DNA of 64,000 nucleotides from Catellatospora tritici (lineage in GTDB: Bacteria > Actinomycetota > Actinomycetes > Mycobacteriales > Micromonosporaceae). The stretch spans positions 62,001 through 126,000 of the forward strand of contig NZ_JAHRCY010000019.1 of the NCBI RefSeq assembly GCF_019083965.1. Reading direction: 5' to 3'. Under the pieces are notes generated by a model. It saw only the letters and a program-made list of their open reading frames with translations. It searched no databases and was not told the origin of the DNA. Positions 8,893 to 17,892 of the stretch are shown here, piece after piece (position 1 is the first letter of the stretch; the number at the start of each line of letters is the position of its first letter). Position numbers and translations under genes: made by a program.

Positions 8893-9428
8893 ACCGTCAC
8901 CGGGCTCATCCGCACCAACGTGTGCGCCGAGCCGGGCGACTCCGGCGGCTCGCTCATCGCGGGCAGCCAGGCGCAGGGCGTCACCTCCGGCGGGTCGGGC
9001 AACTGCACCTCCGGCGGCACCACCTACTTCCAGCCGGTCAACGAGATCCTGCAGGCGTTCAGCCTGACACTGATGACCAGCGGCACCACCCCGCCGAGCT
9101 CCCCGCCGCCGACCGGCGGCTGCTCGGGCTACGAGTACACCCGCAGCGGTTCGCTCTCCAGCGGCGCCAGCGCCTACCAGCCGGACAACAGCTACTACAC
9201 CTCGACCGTCTCCGGCACCCACCGCGGCTGCCTGGTCGGTCCGGCGGGCACCGACTTCGACCTGTACCTGCAGAAGTGGAACGGGTCGGCGTGGGTGAAC
9301 GTGGCCCAGGGGGGACCTCGTCCAGCTCGGAGTCGCTGACCTACCCGGGCACGTCCGGCTCCTACCGCTACCGGGTGCACGCCTACAGCGGCTCGGGCAG
9401 CTACACCATGGGCTTCACCAACCCGTGA
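8893..9428 (+). pseudogene. 3' remnant of a secreted trypsin-like protease with C-terminal PPC-like domain
   Basis: From about 8893 the translation reads TVTGLIRTNVCAEPGDSGGS, the end of a streptogrisin/alpha-lytic type S1 protease including its catalytic Ser in GDSGG. A Pro/Ser linker and a pre-peptidase C-terminal-like beta-sandwich follow. The signal peptide, pro-region, and catalytic His and Asp are absent, and the fragment begins just after a terminator, so it cannot be expressed as an enzyme. A frameshift lies in a run of six G at 9309-9314. The rest of the sandwich (TSSSSESLTYPG onwards, ending GFTNP) is in the next frame to the stop at 9428. This is a gene lost by 5' deletion. The intact protease at 15338 is of a different type, not its source. 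Confidence 0.85.
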
Positions 9429-9453
9429 CCCTGCTACCTTCCCACCCGAAGAC

Positions 9454-9483
9454 GCCAGGCAGGGCCCATCGGCCCTGCCTGGC
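9454..9483. terminator. Bidirectional terminator between convergent genes
   Basis: Perfect 13-bp inverted repeat (9454-9466 and 9471-9483) with a 4-base loop. It sits between the rightward protease remnant and the leftward secreted-protein gene, so it can serve both strands. Confidence 0.75.
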
Positions 9484-9504
9484 ACTTTCCGTGTCCGCCG
9501 GTCG

Positions 9505-10878
9505 TCAGCGCAGCGCCGCGGTGGCGCTGGGCACGGCGGGCGCGGAGACCGGCACCGACGGCAGCGGCGGCGCGGGCGACCAGGGGGCGCTCGGGAACGG
9601 CGACGGCTCGACGGGCGTACCGGTCGGGCTCGGGAACGGCGACGGCGTCGCGGGCACGTCGGTAGGCGTCGGCACGGCCGACGGCGGCACCGACGGCGAC
9701 GGCGGCGGGGCCGGGACGATCCAGGCTATCGCCGGAACCACGGCGCCCACGGCCAGTTCGAGCGGCTCGTAGCCGTGGTAGCGCAGCCCGATCAGGTCGT
9801 CCTGCACGATCACGACCTGCCAGCGCGGATCGGCGCCCGGACCGGCGAACCGGGTGTCCGGGGGCAGCTCCATCTGAAACAGCTGCTCCGGCACGATCCG
9901 CACGGAGACGCCCAGGTACGGGTCGGTTTCGGTGCCGCTGCCGGTCAGCACCGGGTTGACCAGGTTCAGCTGCCACGGGGCGACCGGATCAGCGGCGGCC
10001 AGCGCCACCGACCGCGCCGGGCAGCCGCAGCCGCCGTCGAGCAGGCTGATCTGCGTACCGTTAAGCTTGAGGTCCTTGAACTCGGCGGGCGGCGGGCCGG
10101 GCTTCTTCTCCACCTCGGTCGTGTGCGGAGTGAACTTCCCGTCCTTGTACGGCCCGACCTCCTTGGTGATCGTCAGGACGTTCTTGGCCACGTCGTACTC
10201 GTAGGTGTACCGGATGACCTCCTTTTCCTTGTCCGGATTGGGGCCCTCGTTGTACCAGACGAACTTGGCGAAATCGAAGGTCCGATCGTCGTAGCTGACC
10301 AGGTAGCGGTTGAGGCCGCCCGCGAGCACGCACCCGGCGATCCAGACGCCGTCCTTGGCGGCCTTGCCCTTCGGCACGTACAGCAGGGCGAGGTCGGGTC
10401 CGCCGTGGCCGTTGCCCTTCTTGAGGCACCAGAGGAACACCTCGTTGCCGGTGAGGTCCGCGGTGTGCAGGATCGTGTCGCCCTTGTCCTTGCGCCACTT
10501 GAGCGCCGCGTCGATGGCGTCGGCGACCGCCTTGGCGTTGTCGGTGAGGTCCTTGGGGGTGAGTGCGCCGACGTCCTTCTTGAGCAGCTTCGCGAGTTCG
10601 ACCATGGCGTACGCGACGGCGGCGTCGTTGTAACCGGTCTCCCCCTTCTTCGGCTCGTCGACCCGGATCATGCGGTCGGCTTTGCCGTCGGCCTTCAGTT
10701 TGGCGTCGATCGCCTCCGCCATCGCGAACGACGCCGCGTTGCAGACGCCCGGGAGGTTGAGGTCTTTGAGGGGACCGGGCGCGGCCTGCGCGGCGGGCAC
10801 GGTCGTCACCAGGGCCAGGCCCAGCGCGACGAGCGCCGTCACCGCGCCGAGCAGCGTGCGGAGCTTGCGTGTGGTCAC
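9505..10878 (-). CDS. Secreted protein of unknown function with Pro-rich C-terminus
   Basis: 457-aa protein with no family I recognise. A Sec signal peptide is clear (TTRKLRTLLGAVTALVALG, cleavage near AQA at about residue 31). A Lys/Asp-rich body follows with four Cys that may form disulphides (VCNAA, WCLKK, GCVLA, GCGCP), then a hydrophobic stretch GAVVPAIAWIVPAPP and a tail of about 70 residues dominated by Pro, Ser, Thr and Val. The tail looks like a wall-spanning or linker segment, but no sortase signal is present. The start is GTG 10878, preceded by GGGAGG with good spacing. An upstream in-frame ATG at 10908 lacks such a site. It is divergent from the CDF gene across a repeated palindrome. 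Confidence 0.8.
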   Translation of the reverse strand: MTTRKLRTLLGAVTALVALGLALVTTVPAAQAAPGPLKDLNLPGVCNAASFAMAEAIDAKLKADGKADRMIRVDEPKKGETGYNDAAVAYAMVELAKLLKKDVGALTPKDLTDNAKAVADAIDAALKWRKDKGDTILHTADLTGNEVFLWCLKKGNGHGGPDLALLYVPKGKAAKDGVWIAGCVLAGGLNRYLVSYDDRTFDFAKFVWYNEGPNPDKEKEVIRYTYEYDVAKNVLTITKEVGPYKDGKFTPHTTEVEKKPGPPPAEFKDLKLNGTQISLLDGGCGCPARSVALAAADPVAPWQLNLVNPVLTGSGTETDPYLGVSVRIVPEQLFQMELPPDTRFAGPGADPRWQVVIVQDDLIGLRYHGYEPLELAVGAVVPAIAWIVPAPPPSPSVPPSAVPTPTDVPATPSPFPSPTGTPVEPSPFPSAPWSPAPPLPSVPVSAPAVPSATAALR

Positions 10879-11004
10879 CGGGTCGCCTCCCGGCTGAGAT
10901 TCATTCATGCAGTTCGTTCGATGCCGTATCGGCGGACGGATGGGTCCGTTCACTGTCGGCTGGGCGACAGTTGGCGCTCCCGCACACGTGACAATCCGCG
11001 CGAC

Positions 11005-11046
11005 CGCACACGTGTGGGGTTGTGCGCACAACCCCACACGTGTGCG
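11005..11046. repeat. Perfect 42-bp palindrome, copy 1 of a dispersed element
   Basis: Two 21-base arms (11005-11025 and 11026-11046) are exact reverse complements centred on GTGC/GCAC. The core is GTGTGGGGTTGTGCGCACAA and its mirror. A close relative occurs at 29818-29855. Here it lies between two divergent genes, so it is not simply a terminator. A partial copy of the outer sequence (CGCACACGTG) also occurs at 10981-10990. Confidence 0.75.
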
Positions 11047-11123
11047 ACGCCACGACAACCCGACGCCGAACGCGCAGGGTCGAGCACCCGGCGCCGGACG
11101 GCGGCAGTGCATATCATCCGGTC

Positions 11124-12383
11124 ATGCGTCGTCAGCAGCCCCCGAACACTCCCGCCGAGCAGCCCGGCGCCGCGGGCGGCGCGCACGTCGGCCACACCGG
11201 CCCGCATCCGCACCCCCACGACCACGGCGCCCACCACGACCACGACCACGACCGGCACGACCACGACGGGCACGACCACGACCGGCACGACCACGACGGG
11301 CACGAGCACGACCACGAGCACGACCGGCACGGCCACGAGCACGAGCACGAGCACGAACATGGGCACGAGCACGAACATGGGCACGAGCACCACCACGACC
11401 ACGGTGGCGGTTCCGGCGGGTGGTGGCACCGGATCAGCCACCTCGTGACCCCGCACTCGCACGACAGCCTCGACAAGGTCGACAGTGCGATGGAGACCTC
11501 ACGGCAGGGCATCCGGGCGCTGTGGGTGTCGCTGCTGGTCCTGGGCGCCACGGCGGCCCTGCAGGCGGTCGTGGTGCTGTTCTCGGGTTCGGTGGCGCTG
11601 CTCGGCGACACGCTGCACAACGTCGCCGACGCGCTGACGGCGGTGCCGCTGGGCATCGCGTTCCTGGTCGGACGACGCCCGGCCGACCGGCGCTACACGT
11701 ACGGCTACGGACGGGCCGAGGACCTGGCGGGCATCGTCATCGTGCTCACCATCGCCGTGTCGGCGGTGTGGGCCGGATGGGAGGCGGTGTCGCGGCTGCT
11801 GCACCCGCAGGAGGTCCGGCACCTGCCGTACGTCGCGGCCGCCGCGATCATCGGGTTCCTCGGCAACGAGATCGTGGCGCGATACCGGATCGTGGTCGGC
11901 AGGCGGATCGGCTCGGCCGCGCTGGTCGCCGACGGCCTGCACGCGCGCACTGACGGGTTCACCTCACTGGCGGTGCTGCTGGGCGCGGGTGGGGTGGCGC
12001 TTGGCTGGCCTTGGGCCGACCCGGTCGTCGGCCTGCTGATCACGCTGGCGATCGCGGTGGTGCTCAAGGACGCCGCTCGCGAGGTGTACCGACGTCTGAT
12101 GGACGCCGTCGACCCGGCCCTGATCGACACGGCCGAGCAGACCCTGCGCGACACCCCTGGCGTACGCGACGTCGGCGCGGTGCGGATGCGCTGGATCGGG
12201 CACACGCTGCGGGCCGAATGCGAGATCGTGGTCGACCCGCAGGCGCCGGTCCGGGTCGGCCACGCGATCGCGGTCGACGCCGAGCACCGGCTCATCCACG
12301 CCGTCCCGCGCCTGTCCGCCGCGACCGTCCACGCCGACCCCGGCGGCCCGGACGCCCACGAAGCCCTCGACCACCACCGGTAG
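11124..12383 (+). CDS. Cation diffusion facilitator (zinc-type) with long His-rich N-terminus
   Basis: Cytoplasmic-membrane metal/proton antiporter of the CDF family, 419 aa, likely exporting Zn2+ (or Co/Ni). Residues about 22-95 are an extreme run of His, Asp and Glu that should bind metal in the cytosol. Six membrane helices follow. The transport-site pairs are DTLHNVADA in helix 2 and DGLHARTDG in helix 5. The C-terminal cytoplasmic domain (about 330-410) contains the usual dimerisation fold. The start is ATG 11124, since the open frame upstream is the palindromic element. It ends 12 bp before the convergent regulator gene. Metal specificity is inferred from the family. Confidence 0.93.
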   Translation: MRRQQPPNTPAEQPGAAGGAHVGHTGPHPHPHDHGAHHDHDHDRHDHDGHDHDRHDHDGHEHDHEHDRHGHEHEHEHEHGHEHEHGHEHHHDHGGGSGGWWHRISHLVTPHSHDSLDKVDSAMETSRQGIRALWVSLLVLGATAALQAVVVLFSGSVALLGDTLHNVADALTAVPLGIAFLVGRRPADRRYTYGYGRAEDLAGIVIVLTIAVSAVWAGWEAVSRLLHPQEVRHLPYVAAAAIIGFLGNEIVARYRIVVGRRIGSAALVADGLHARTDGFTSLAVLLGAGGVALGWPWADPVVGLLITLAIAVVLKDAAREVYRRLMDAVDPALIDTAEQTLRDTPGVRDVGAVRMRWIGHTLRAECEIVVDPQAPVRVGHAIAVDAEHRLIHAVPRLSAATVHADPGGPDAHEALDHHR

Positions 12384-12395
12384 CGCCCGCGTCGG

Positions 12396-15161
12396 TCAGG
12401 GTGACGCCAGCTTCTGGCGGGTCTTCGCCTCGTCGGGATGGCCCAGCTCGGCGAGGATGACCAACGCCGCACGCCAGCTGCCAGCCGCCTGCTCCGCTGC
12501 CCCCGCCTCGGCGTGCCCGTCACCGATCCGGTCGAGCATGTACGCCTCCAAATACCGGTCGCCGAGCCGTCGGAACAGCTCCAGCGCCTGCCCGTAGGAC
12601 GCCACCGCGAGCTCGTGGCGGCCCAGGCGCAACTGGGCGTAGCCCGCGCTGTCCAGCGCCTCGGCCTGCCCGCGCAGGTCGCCGCCGTGACGGTGCAGCG
12701 CCAGGGACTGCTCGCAGTAGGACAGCGCCTGCTCATGCTCGCCGAGCACGGTGTGGTACCAGCCCAGGCTGTTGAGCGCGTTGGCCTGTCCGCGCGCATA
12801 ACCGTCGGCCATGGACAGCGACAGGGCCTGCCGGGCGTGGGCCACGGCCTCGGCGAGCCGGGTCTGCCGTTCGCGCACCCAGCTCATACCCAGGTGGGTG
12901 TCGGTCTGGCCGACCGGGTCCGCGAGCTCGACGAACAGGACCAGCGCCGAATCCAGTTGCGCGAGCGCCTCGTCGTGGCGTCCGAGCAGCGCCAACGCGC
13001 GGCCGAGGCCACGATGCGTGTCGGCCTGACCGGCCCGGTCCCCCAGGCGCCGCGCCGCGCGCACGGCCGCCTCCTGCGTGGCGGTCCAGTCGCGCCAGTA
13101 CCCCCGCCGCTGCAGGAACGTCGCCAGCGACCACGCCAGCTGGCGGGCGTGCCGGTCCAACCCCCATGATTCGGCGGCCGACACCGCGCCGACCAGCACG
13201 GTGTGTTCTGCGTCGAGCCACGTCTGGGCCTGCTCGATGTCGTCGAACGGGTGCACGGGCACGCCCGGCTCGGGGGACGCGAGCTCGATCGGGCGGCGAC
13301 CGGCCAGCAGCAGCCGGTCGGCTCCGAACGCCGTGTGCAGGTAGTGATCGAGCAGCCGCCGCTGCGCCGCGTCACGCTGGTCGACCGGCTCCGTCCTCGC
13401 CAGCTCGGCCGCGTACGCGCGCAGCAGGTCGTGGCAGGTGTAGCGGCCCGGCTGGTGCTCGGCGACCAGGTGCGCGCCGACCAGCTCGGCCGTCAGCCGC
13501 CGCGTCCGATCGACCGGCAGCCCGGCGACAGCGGCCGCCGCGCGCAGTGTCCAGTCCGGACCCGGGTGCAGCCCCAGCAGCCGGAACAGCCGCGCGGCCG
13601 GGTCGGTGAGCAGCCGGTACGACCACGACAGCACGCTGCGCGGATCGGTTGCCCAGTCGTCGGCCCCGAGCGCGTCCAGCACCCCGCCGTCGGCCAGGTC
13701 AGCGGCGATCCGCCGCAACGGGAAGTCCGGCTGCAGCGCGGCGCGTGCGGCGACGACGCGCAGCGCCAGCGGAAGTCCGGCGCACCGGGCGACGATCTCG
13801 TCGACGGCCTCCGGCTCGGCGGCCAGGCGTGGGGAGCCCAGGCGCCTGGCCAGCACCTCCCGGGCCGCTGGCGCGGTCAGCACGCCGAGGGCCAATGGAT
13901 GCGCGCCTTCGGCGGCGACCAGGCCCGCGAGCCGGTCGCGGCTGGTGACCAGCACCATGCTGCCCGCCGAGCCCGGCAGCAGCGGCCGCACCTGGGCCGC
14001 GTCACGGGCGTTGTCGAGCAACACCAGCATCCGCCGACCCGCCAGCAGGCTGCGGTACAGCGCGACCCGGGCCTGCTCGTCGGCCGGAATCCGGTCTGCG
14101 GGCACGCCGAGGGCGTCCAGGAAACCGCGCACCGCGTCGGTCGCCGCCAACGCCGTGCCGCTCGGATCGAAGCCGCGCAGGTTCACGTAGAGCTGGCCGT
14201 CCGGGAACCGGCCAGCCACCCGGTGTGCCCAGTGCACGGCCAGCGCGGTCTTGCCGACACCGCCGGTTCCGATCACCGCCACCACCGTCGTCGCGGTGTC
14301 CGGGTCGTGCGGCAGCAGGGCGTGCAGCCGCGCCAGCTCCGCGCCGCGTCCGGCGAACCCATGCCCGTCCAGCGGCAGCTGCGCGGGGCCGGGGACCGTC
14401 GGAGCGGCCGACCGGGGCGGGGCGGGGTCGGTGTGCAGCATCGCCGCGTACCGGTCCTGCAGGCGTGGGCCGGGATCCAGGCCCAGCTCCTCGGACAGGC
14501 GCAGCCGCAACCGGTGGTACGCGGCGAGCGCCTCCGGGCGTCGCCCGGCCGCGTCCAGCGCCCGCATCAGCAGGTCCACCAGGGGTTCGCGGAACGGATG
14601 CCGCTCGACCAGGGCCGCCAGCTCAGCCGTCACGTCGGGTACGCCCGGCAGCGACAGCTCCGCCCGTAGGCACTCCTCCCACGCCAGCAGCTGCCGCTCC
14701 TGCCAGATCCGCCCGGCCCGTTCGAGTTTCGGGCTGCCCAGTCCGGCCAGCGGCTCACCGCGCCACAGGCGCAGCGCCTCGCGGTAGACCTTGGCCGCCG
14801 CGAGCGGGTCCGGCTCCTGCCGGGCCTGGGCCAGCAGCTGCTCGAAGCCGTACGCGTCGATCTCGGCCAGCTCGGGCCGCAGCAGATAGCCGGAGCCACG
14901 CGTGGTGATCAGGTCGGTCGCGGCGCCCGCGCCGGTCAGGTCCCGGCGCAGCCTGCCGACGAGATCCTGCACCTGGCGGCGGGCGGTGGCCGGCGGGCGT
15001 TCCCAGACGGCGTCCACCAGCTCGTCGAAGGTGGCGACGGCGCCCGCGCCGAGCAGCAGGGCGGCCAGGGCCCGCTCCTGGCGGGGTCCGTTCAGACCGA
15101 TCCGGCTCCCGCCCGCGCGGACCTCCAGCGGGCCCAGCACACCGAACCAGATGGTCGTCAA
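12396..15161 (-). CDS. SARP/AfsR-family transcriptional regulator
   Basis: 921-aa activator of the Streptomyces antibiotic regulatory protein class. An N-terminal OmpR-type winged helix (about 1-95, FGVLGPLEV) is followed by a bacterial transcriptional activation domain (about 100-245) and an NB-ARC ATPase with P-loop GTGGVGKTA at about 295. Tetratricopeptide repeats occupy about 690-900. The start is TTG 15161 with GGGGAG about ten bases upstream. Such proteins activate secondary metabolism or development genes by binding direct repeats at -35 regions. It is divergent from the secreted S1 protease, but no other likely target gene adjoins it, so its regulon is unknown. It is convergent with the CDF gene. 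Confidence 0.92.
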   Translation of the reverse strand: MTTIWFGVLGPLEVRAGGSRIGLNGPRQERALAALLLGAGAVATFDELVDAVWERPPATARRQVQDLVGRLRRDLTGAGAATDLITTRGSGYLLRPELAEIDAYGFEQLLAQARQEPDPLAAAKVYREALRLWRGEPLAGLGSPKLERAGRIWQERQLLAWEECLRAELSLPGVPDVTAELAALVERHPFREPLVDLLMRALDAAGRRPEALAAYHRLRLRLSEELGLDPGPRLQDRYAAMLHTDPAPPRSAAPTVPGPAQLPLDGHGFAGRGAELARLHALLPHDPDTATTVVAVIGTGGVGKTALAVHWAHRVAGRFPDGQLYVNLRGFDPSGTALAATDAVRGFLDALGVPADRIPADEQARVALYRSLLAGRRMLVLLDNARDAAQVRPLLPGSAGSMVLVTSRDRLAGLVAAEGAHPLALGVLTAPAAREVLARRLGSPRLAAEPEAVDEIVARCAGLPLALRVVAARAALQPDFPLRRIAADLADGGVLDALGADDWATDPRSVLSWSYRLLTDPAARLFRLLGLHPGPDWTLRAAAAVAGLPVDRTRRLTAELVGAHLVAEHQPGRYTCHDLLRAYAAELARTEPVDQRDAAQRRLLDHYLHTAFGADRLLLAGRRPIELASPEPGVPVHPFDDIEQAQTWLDAEHTVLVGAVSAAESWGLDRHARQLAWSLATFLQRRGYWRDWTATQEAAVRAARRLGDRAGQADTHRGLGRALALLGRHDEALAQLDSALVLFVELADPVGQTDTHLGMSWVRERQTRLAEAVAHARQALSLSMADGYARGQANALNSLGWYHTVLGEHEQALSYCEQSLALHRHGGDLRGQAEALDSAGYAQLRLGRHELAVASYGQALELFRRLGDRYLEAYMLDRIGDGHAEAGAAEQAAGSWRAALVILAELGHPDEAKTRQKLASP

Positions 15162-15337
15162 TATGCGTCATCTCCCCTGGCGCCGCACATATCCACATCA
15201 GATCACATCGGCGCGGTGGCGGTGCGGTCAGCATGCGCGCGGCGGCGTCGCGGTGAGGACGAAACGAGGACGGGTCGAGGCACGACGATCTTAGGCTTCG
15301 TTGATCCAATCCGGATCGACGACAGATCGGATGCTCT

Positions 15338-16780
15338 GTGAGACAACATCTCGGACGGTTGACCGTGCTCGCCACGGTGGCGGCCGTGTCACTCGTGGCC
15401 GCACCGGGCGCCGCCCACGCCGACATCACCACCGCGCAACCGGCGACGAGCACCGCGGTCGCCGTGATCACCACCGACCCCGGCGCCAACGAGTGGGCGG
15501 GCACGCCGTACCAGGACGCGTTCGCGACCGCCCTCGCGCGGGCCGAGACCTACCCCGACGAGCTGTCGATGCCCTACATCGCCGACGGCGCGCTCTACTC
15601 GACCGTCACCACCGCGGCGACCAGCACCGTTTCGTCGCTGGCCGGCAACTCGATCACCGTGTACAACGCCACCCAGCCGCCGAGTTCGGCCGGTGACGGC
15701 GCCGAGGCCATCGACCCGGTCAACGACCCGTACGAGGAGGTCAAGCCGCCGAACGTCGAGTCCGACCCGAACTCCGGCGACGACACCCTGCTCCAGCCGG
15801 TCGGCCTGGCGCGGGTCACGCCGCAGGTGGTGGGCGGCACCTCGGTCTACCCGACGAAGAAGACCGTCAAGTACAGCCTGAACGCGCTGATCGGCCCGCG
15901 CGACGAGGTGCTGACCCTCACCGACCTGCCCGACGGTGGCCAGCTGCGTACCGCATTCGTCGACGCCGAGACGAACCGGGTGGTGATCAAGGCGGCCGCG
16001 GTGACCCAGCCACTGCGCGAGGCGCTGGCCAGCCGCTACGGCGCCGACCGGGTCGCCCTCTGGCTGGTGCCGGGCTTCCCCGCGGCCAGCGTGAAGGCGA
16101 CCCGCCAGTCCGACACCAGCCCGTTCTACGGTGGCGCCTACTTCTCCACCTCGGTCGGCAGCTGCAGCACCGCCTTCGCCTGGACCCACCAGGGTGCCTC
16201 GTACATCCTCACCGCCGGGCACTGCACCAGCCTCAACGGCAGCGCGTACAACCCGACCGTCGGCAAGATGGGCACCGTCACCGCCGACAACTGGAACAAC
16301 ACCACCGGCTCGGTGAAGGTGTACGGGCAGAGCTACTACGCCGGTGACGTGTCCACCATCAAGATGGGCACCAACCTGTTCTCCTGGGGCAACGTCTACC
16401 GCGGCGGCACCAACTCGTCGTCCTCGCGCAAGGTGACCTCCAAGTGGACCACCGGGTCGTCGCTCAGCGACCAGTACTGCGTCAGCGGCCAGGTCACCGG
16501 TGAGATGTGCGGCTTCCGGGTGATCGCCCGCGGCGTGACCGTGCGCTACACCGACGGGTCCACCCTGCGCAACGCCACCGAGTCGTACCGGCGCGGCACT
16601 TGCACCCGGGGCGGCGACTCCGGCGCCCCGATCTACACGATCAAGAGCGACGGCAGCGTCGCGGCCAAGGGCGTGCTCAGCGGCGGCAGCACCAACACCA
16701 GCGGTGACTGCTACGACTACTTCTCCGAGATCTACCTGGCGGAGAAGGCACTGCCCGGCATCATCAAGCTCGCCTACTGA
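15338..16780 (+). CDS. Secreted trypsin-like (S1) serine protease with long pro-region
   Basis: 480-aa extracellular endopeptidase. The signal peptide covers about residues 1-29 (cleavage near AHA). A pro-region of roughly 220 residues follows, then a chymotrypsin-fold domain with catalytic His295 (TAGHC), Asp337 (GDVSTI) and Ser428 (RGGDSGAP). Paired Cys residues fit the fold's disulphides. The start codon is GTG 15338 without a strong ribosome binding site. It is divergent from the SARP regulator by 176 bp and closed by two hairpins at 16785-16874. The specificity residues cannot be assigned with confidence. Confidence 0.92.
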   Translation: MRQHLGRLTVLATVAAVSLVAAPGAAHADITTAQPATSTAVAVITTDPGANEWAGTPYQDAFATALARAETYPDELSMPYIADGALYSTVTTAATSTVSSLAGNSITVYNATQPPSSAGDGAEAIDPVNDPYEEVKPPNVESDPNSGDDTLLQPVGLARVTPQVVGGTSVYPTKKTVKYSLNALIGPRDEVLTLTDLPDGGQLRTAFVDAETNRVVIKAAAVTQPLREALASRYGADRVALWLVPGFPAASVKATRQSDTSPFYGGAYFSTSVGSCSTAFAWTHQGASYILTAGHCTSLNGSAYNPTVGKMGTVTADNWNNTTGSVKVYGQSYYAGDVSTIKMGTNLFSWGNVYRGGTNSSSSRKVTSKWTTGSSLSDQYCVSGQVTGEMCGFRVIARGVTVRYTDGSTLRNATESYRRGTCTRGGDSGAPIYTIKSDGSVAAKGVLSGGSTNTSGDCYDYFSEIYLAEKALPGIIKLAY

Positions 16781-16784
16781 CCGG

Positions 16785-16822
16785 CGCCGTACGCCACCGC
16801 GGCACCACGGTGGCGTACGGCG
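16785..16822 (+). terminator. First terminator hairpin after the S1 protease
   Basis: Perfect 15-bp inverted repeat (16785-16799 and 16808-16822), 8-base loop, beginning 4 bases after the stop codon. Confidence 0.8.
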
Positions 16823-16830
16823 ATCGGGGG

Positions 16831-16874
16831 CGTGAAGGGGCTGCTCGGCATGTACGCCGAGCAGCCCTTTCACG
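16831..16874 (+). terminator. Second terminator hairpin in tandem
   Basis: A 19-bp stem with one mismatch (16831-16849 and 16856-16874) and a 6-base loop. It follows the first hairpin after 8 bases and is placed 30 bp before the next gene. Confidence 0.7.
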
Positions 16875-16904
16875 TCTGGCGACCGGGACACCGGGATCCT
16901 GGTC

Positions 16905-17520
16905 ATGTGTTGGCTGTTCATCATCATCGGCCTCGCGGTCAGCGTGATCGTCGTGCGCGACCTGCTCGCCCGGGTGACCGCCTCGTCAGGTTCCGACGAA
17001 CCGGTGCCCGACTCGAAGGCACCGCTCTGGGCGATGCCCGGCCCATACCTGGGCACCGCCGCCGAACGCGGCCTCGGCACCCCCGTCACCGCCTACCCGT
17101 ACCACGCCGCCCCGAAGTTCCTGCTGCTGTACATGCTGTCACTCACCACGGCGTTCCTCGGCGCGTTCCTGATCGCCATGAACCTGGACGGCTCGACCAC
17201 CTTCCTGGTCTGCGCCTCGGTCGTCACCGGGCTCGCCCTGGTCTCGGTCGCCTTCTGCCTCCGGGTACGCCGCCGGCCGACCCGGCGGGGCTGGGTCGTC
17301 TTCGAGGCCGGGCTCGTGGCCGTCGACGACGCGGGTGCCGCCGCGGCCGATCGTGATCCCGCTGACCATCCACCTCACCGGAACCGAGTCGGTGCCGCTC
17401 CGGGCACAGGAAGTGGCGGGCATCGCCGAGCTGCGATCGGACCTCATCCAGCGGATCCGCCTCACCAACCCCGAATGTCCGGGTCTACCCGCGCCGACCG
17501 CACCCTCTCATACAGATTGA
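16905..17520 (+). pseudogene. Frameshifted small membrane protein gene
   Basis: The frame from ATG 16905 encodes three hydrophobic helices (about residues 3-19, 73-92 and 100-115) and then EAGLVAVDD. It should continue in the frame that reads PPRPIVIPLTIHLTGTE and ends at the TGA at 17520. The join is near 17333, where removing one G restores a protein of about 204 residues. Without it, the first frame runs on into the PadR gene with low-complexity sequence. Either the gene is broken or the base call is wrong. I do not recognise the family. It lies directly upstream of the PadR promoter. Confidence 0.7.
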
Positions 17521-17550
17521 CTGTATATACAGATCGTCTATATTGCTGTC
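17517..17550 (+). promoter_or_regulatory. Leaderless promoter with PadR-type operator
   Basis: A -35 TTGACT (17517-17522) and a -10 TATATT (17539-17544) are 16 bp apart. The predicted start of transcription falls at about 17551, the A of the PadR start codon, and no ribosome binding site is present, so the mRNA is probably leaderless. The spacer holds the perfect palindrome CTGTATATACAG (17521-17532), a plausible autoregulatory PadR site. Confidence 0.65.
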
Positions 17551-17892
17551 ATGACGATGCAGGAACCCACGTTCTTCATCCTGACCGCGCTGGTCCGCGA
17601 TCCTTTACACGGCTACGGCATCATGCAGGCCGTCGAGCAGCTGTCCCGCGGCCAGGTCCGCCTCAAGGCGGGGACTCTCTACGCCGCCCTGGACCGGCTC
17701 ACCGCCGACGGCCTGATCGTCGTGGAGCGGGAGGAGGCGGTGTCCGGGCGGCTGCGCCGCTACTACGCGCTGTCCGACGACGGCCGGGCCGCGCTCGAGT
17801 CCGCGGTGGAGCGCATGCGATCCAACGCCAAGGTCGCCGAGACCCGCCTGCGTGAGGCGTTCGGCTTCGGTTTCGGCGTGCGGTATGCCTGA
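17551..17892 (+). CDS. PadR-family transcriptional regulator
   Basis: 113-aa winged-helix repressor. The diagnostic PadR pattern is present: FFILTALVRDPLHGYGI at the start, then GTLYAALDRL in the recognition helix and GRLRRYYALSDDG in the wing. A short C-terminal helix for dimerisation ends the protein, as in the small PadR-s2 subgroup. The stop overlaps the next gene by 8 bases, so regulator and membrane protein are translated together. That arrangement is typical when PadR controls the adjacent membrane or efflux gene. The palindrome in its own promoter suggests autorepression. Confidence 0.92.
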   Translation: MTMQEPTFFILTALVRDPLHGYGIMQAVEQLSRGQVRLKAGTLYAALDRLTADGLIVVEREEAVSGRLRRYYALSDDGRAALESAVERMRSNAKVAETRLREAFGFGFGVRYA

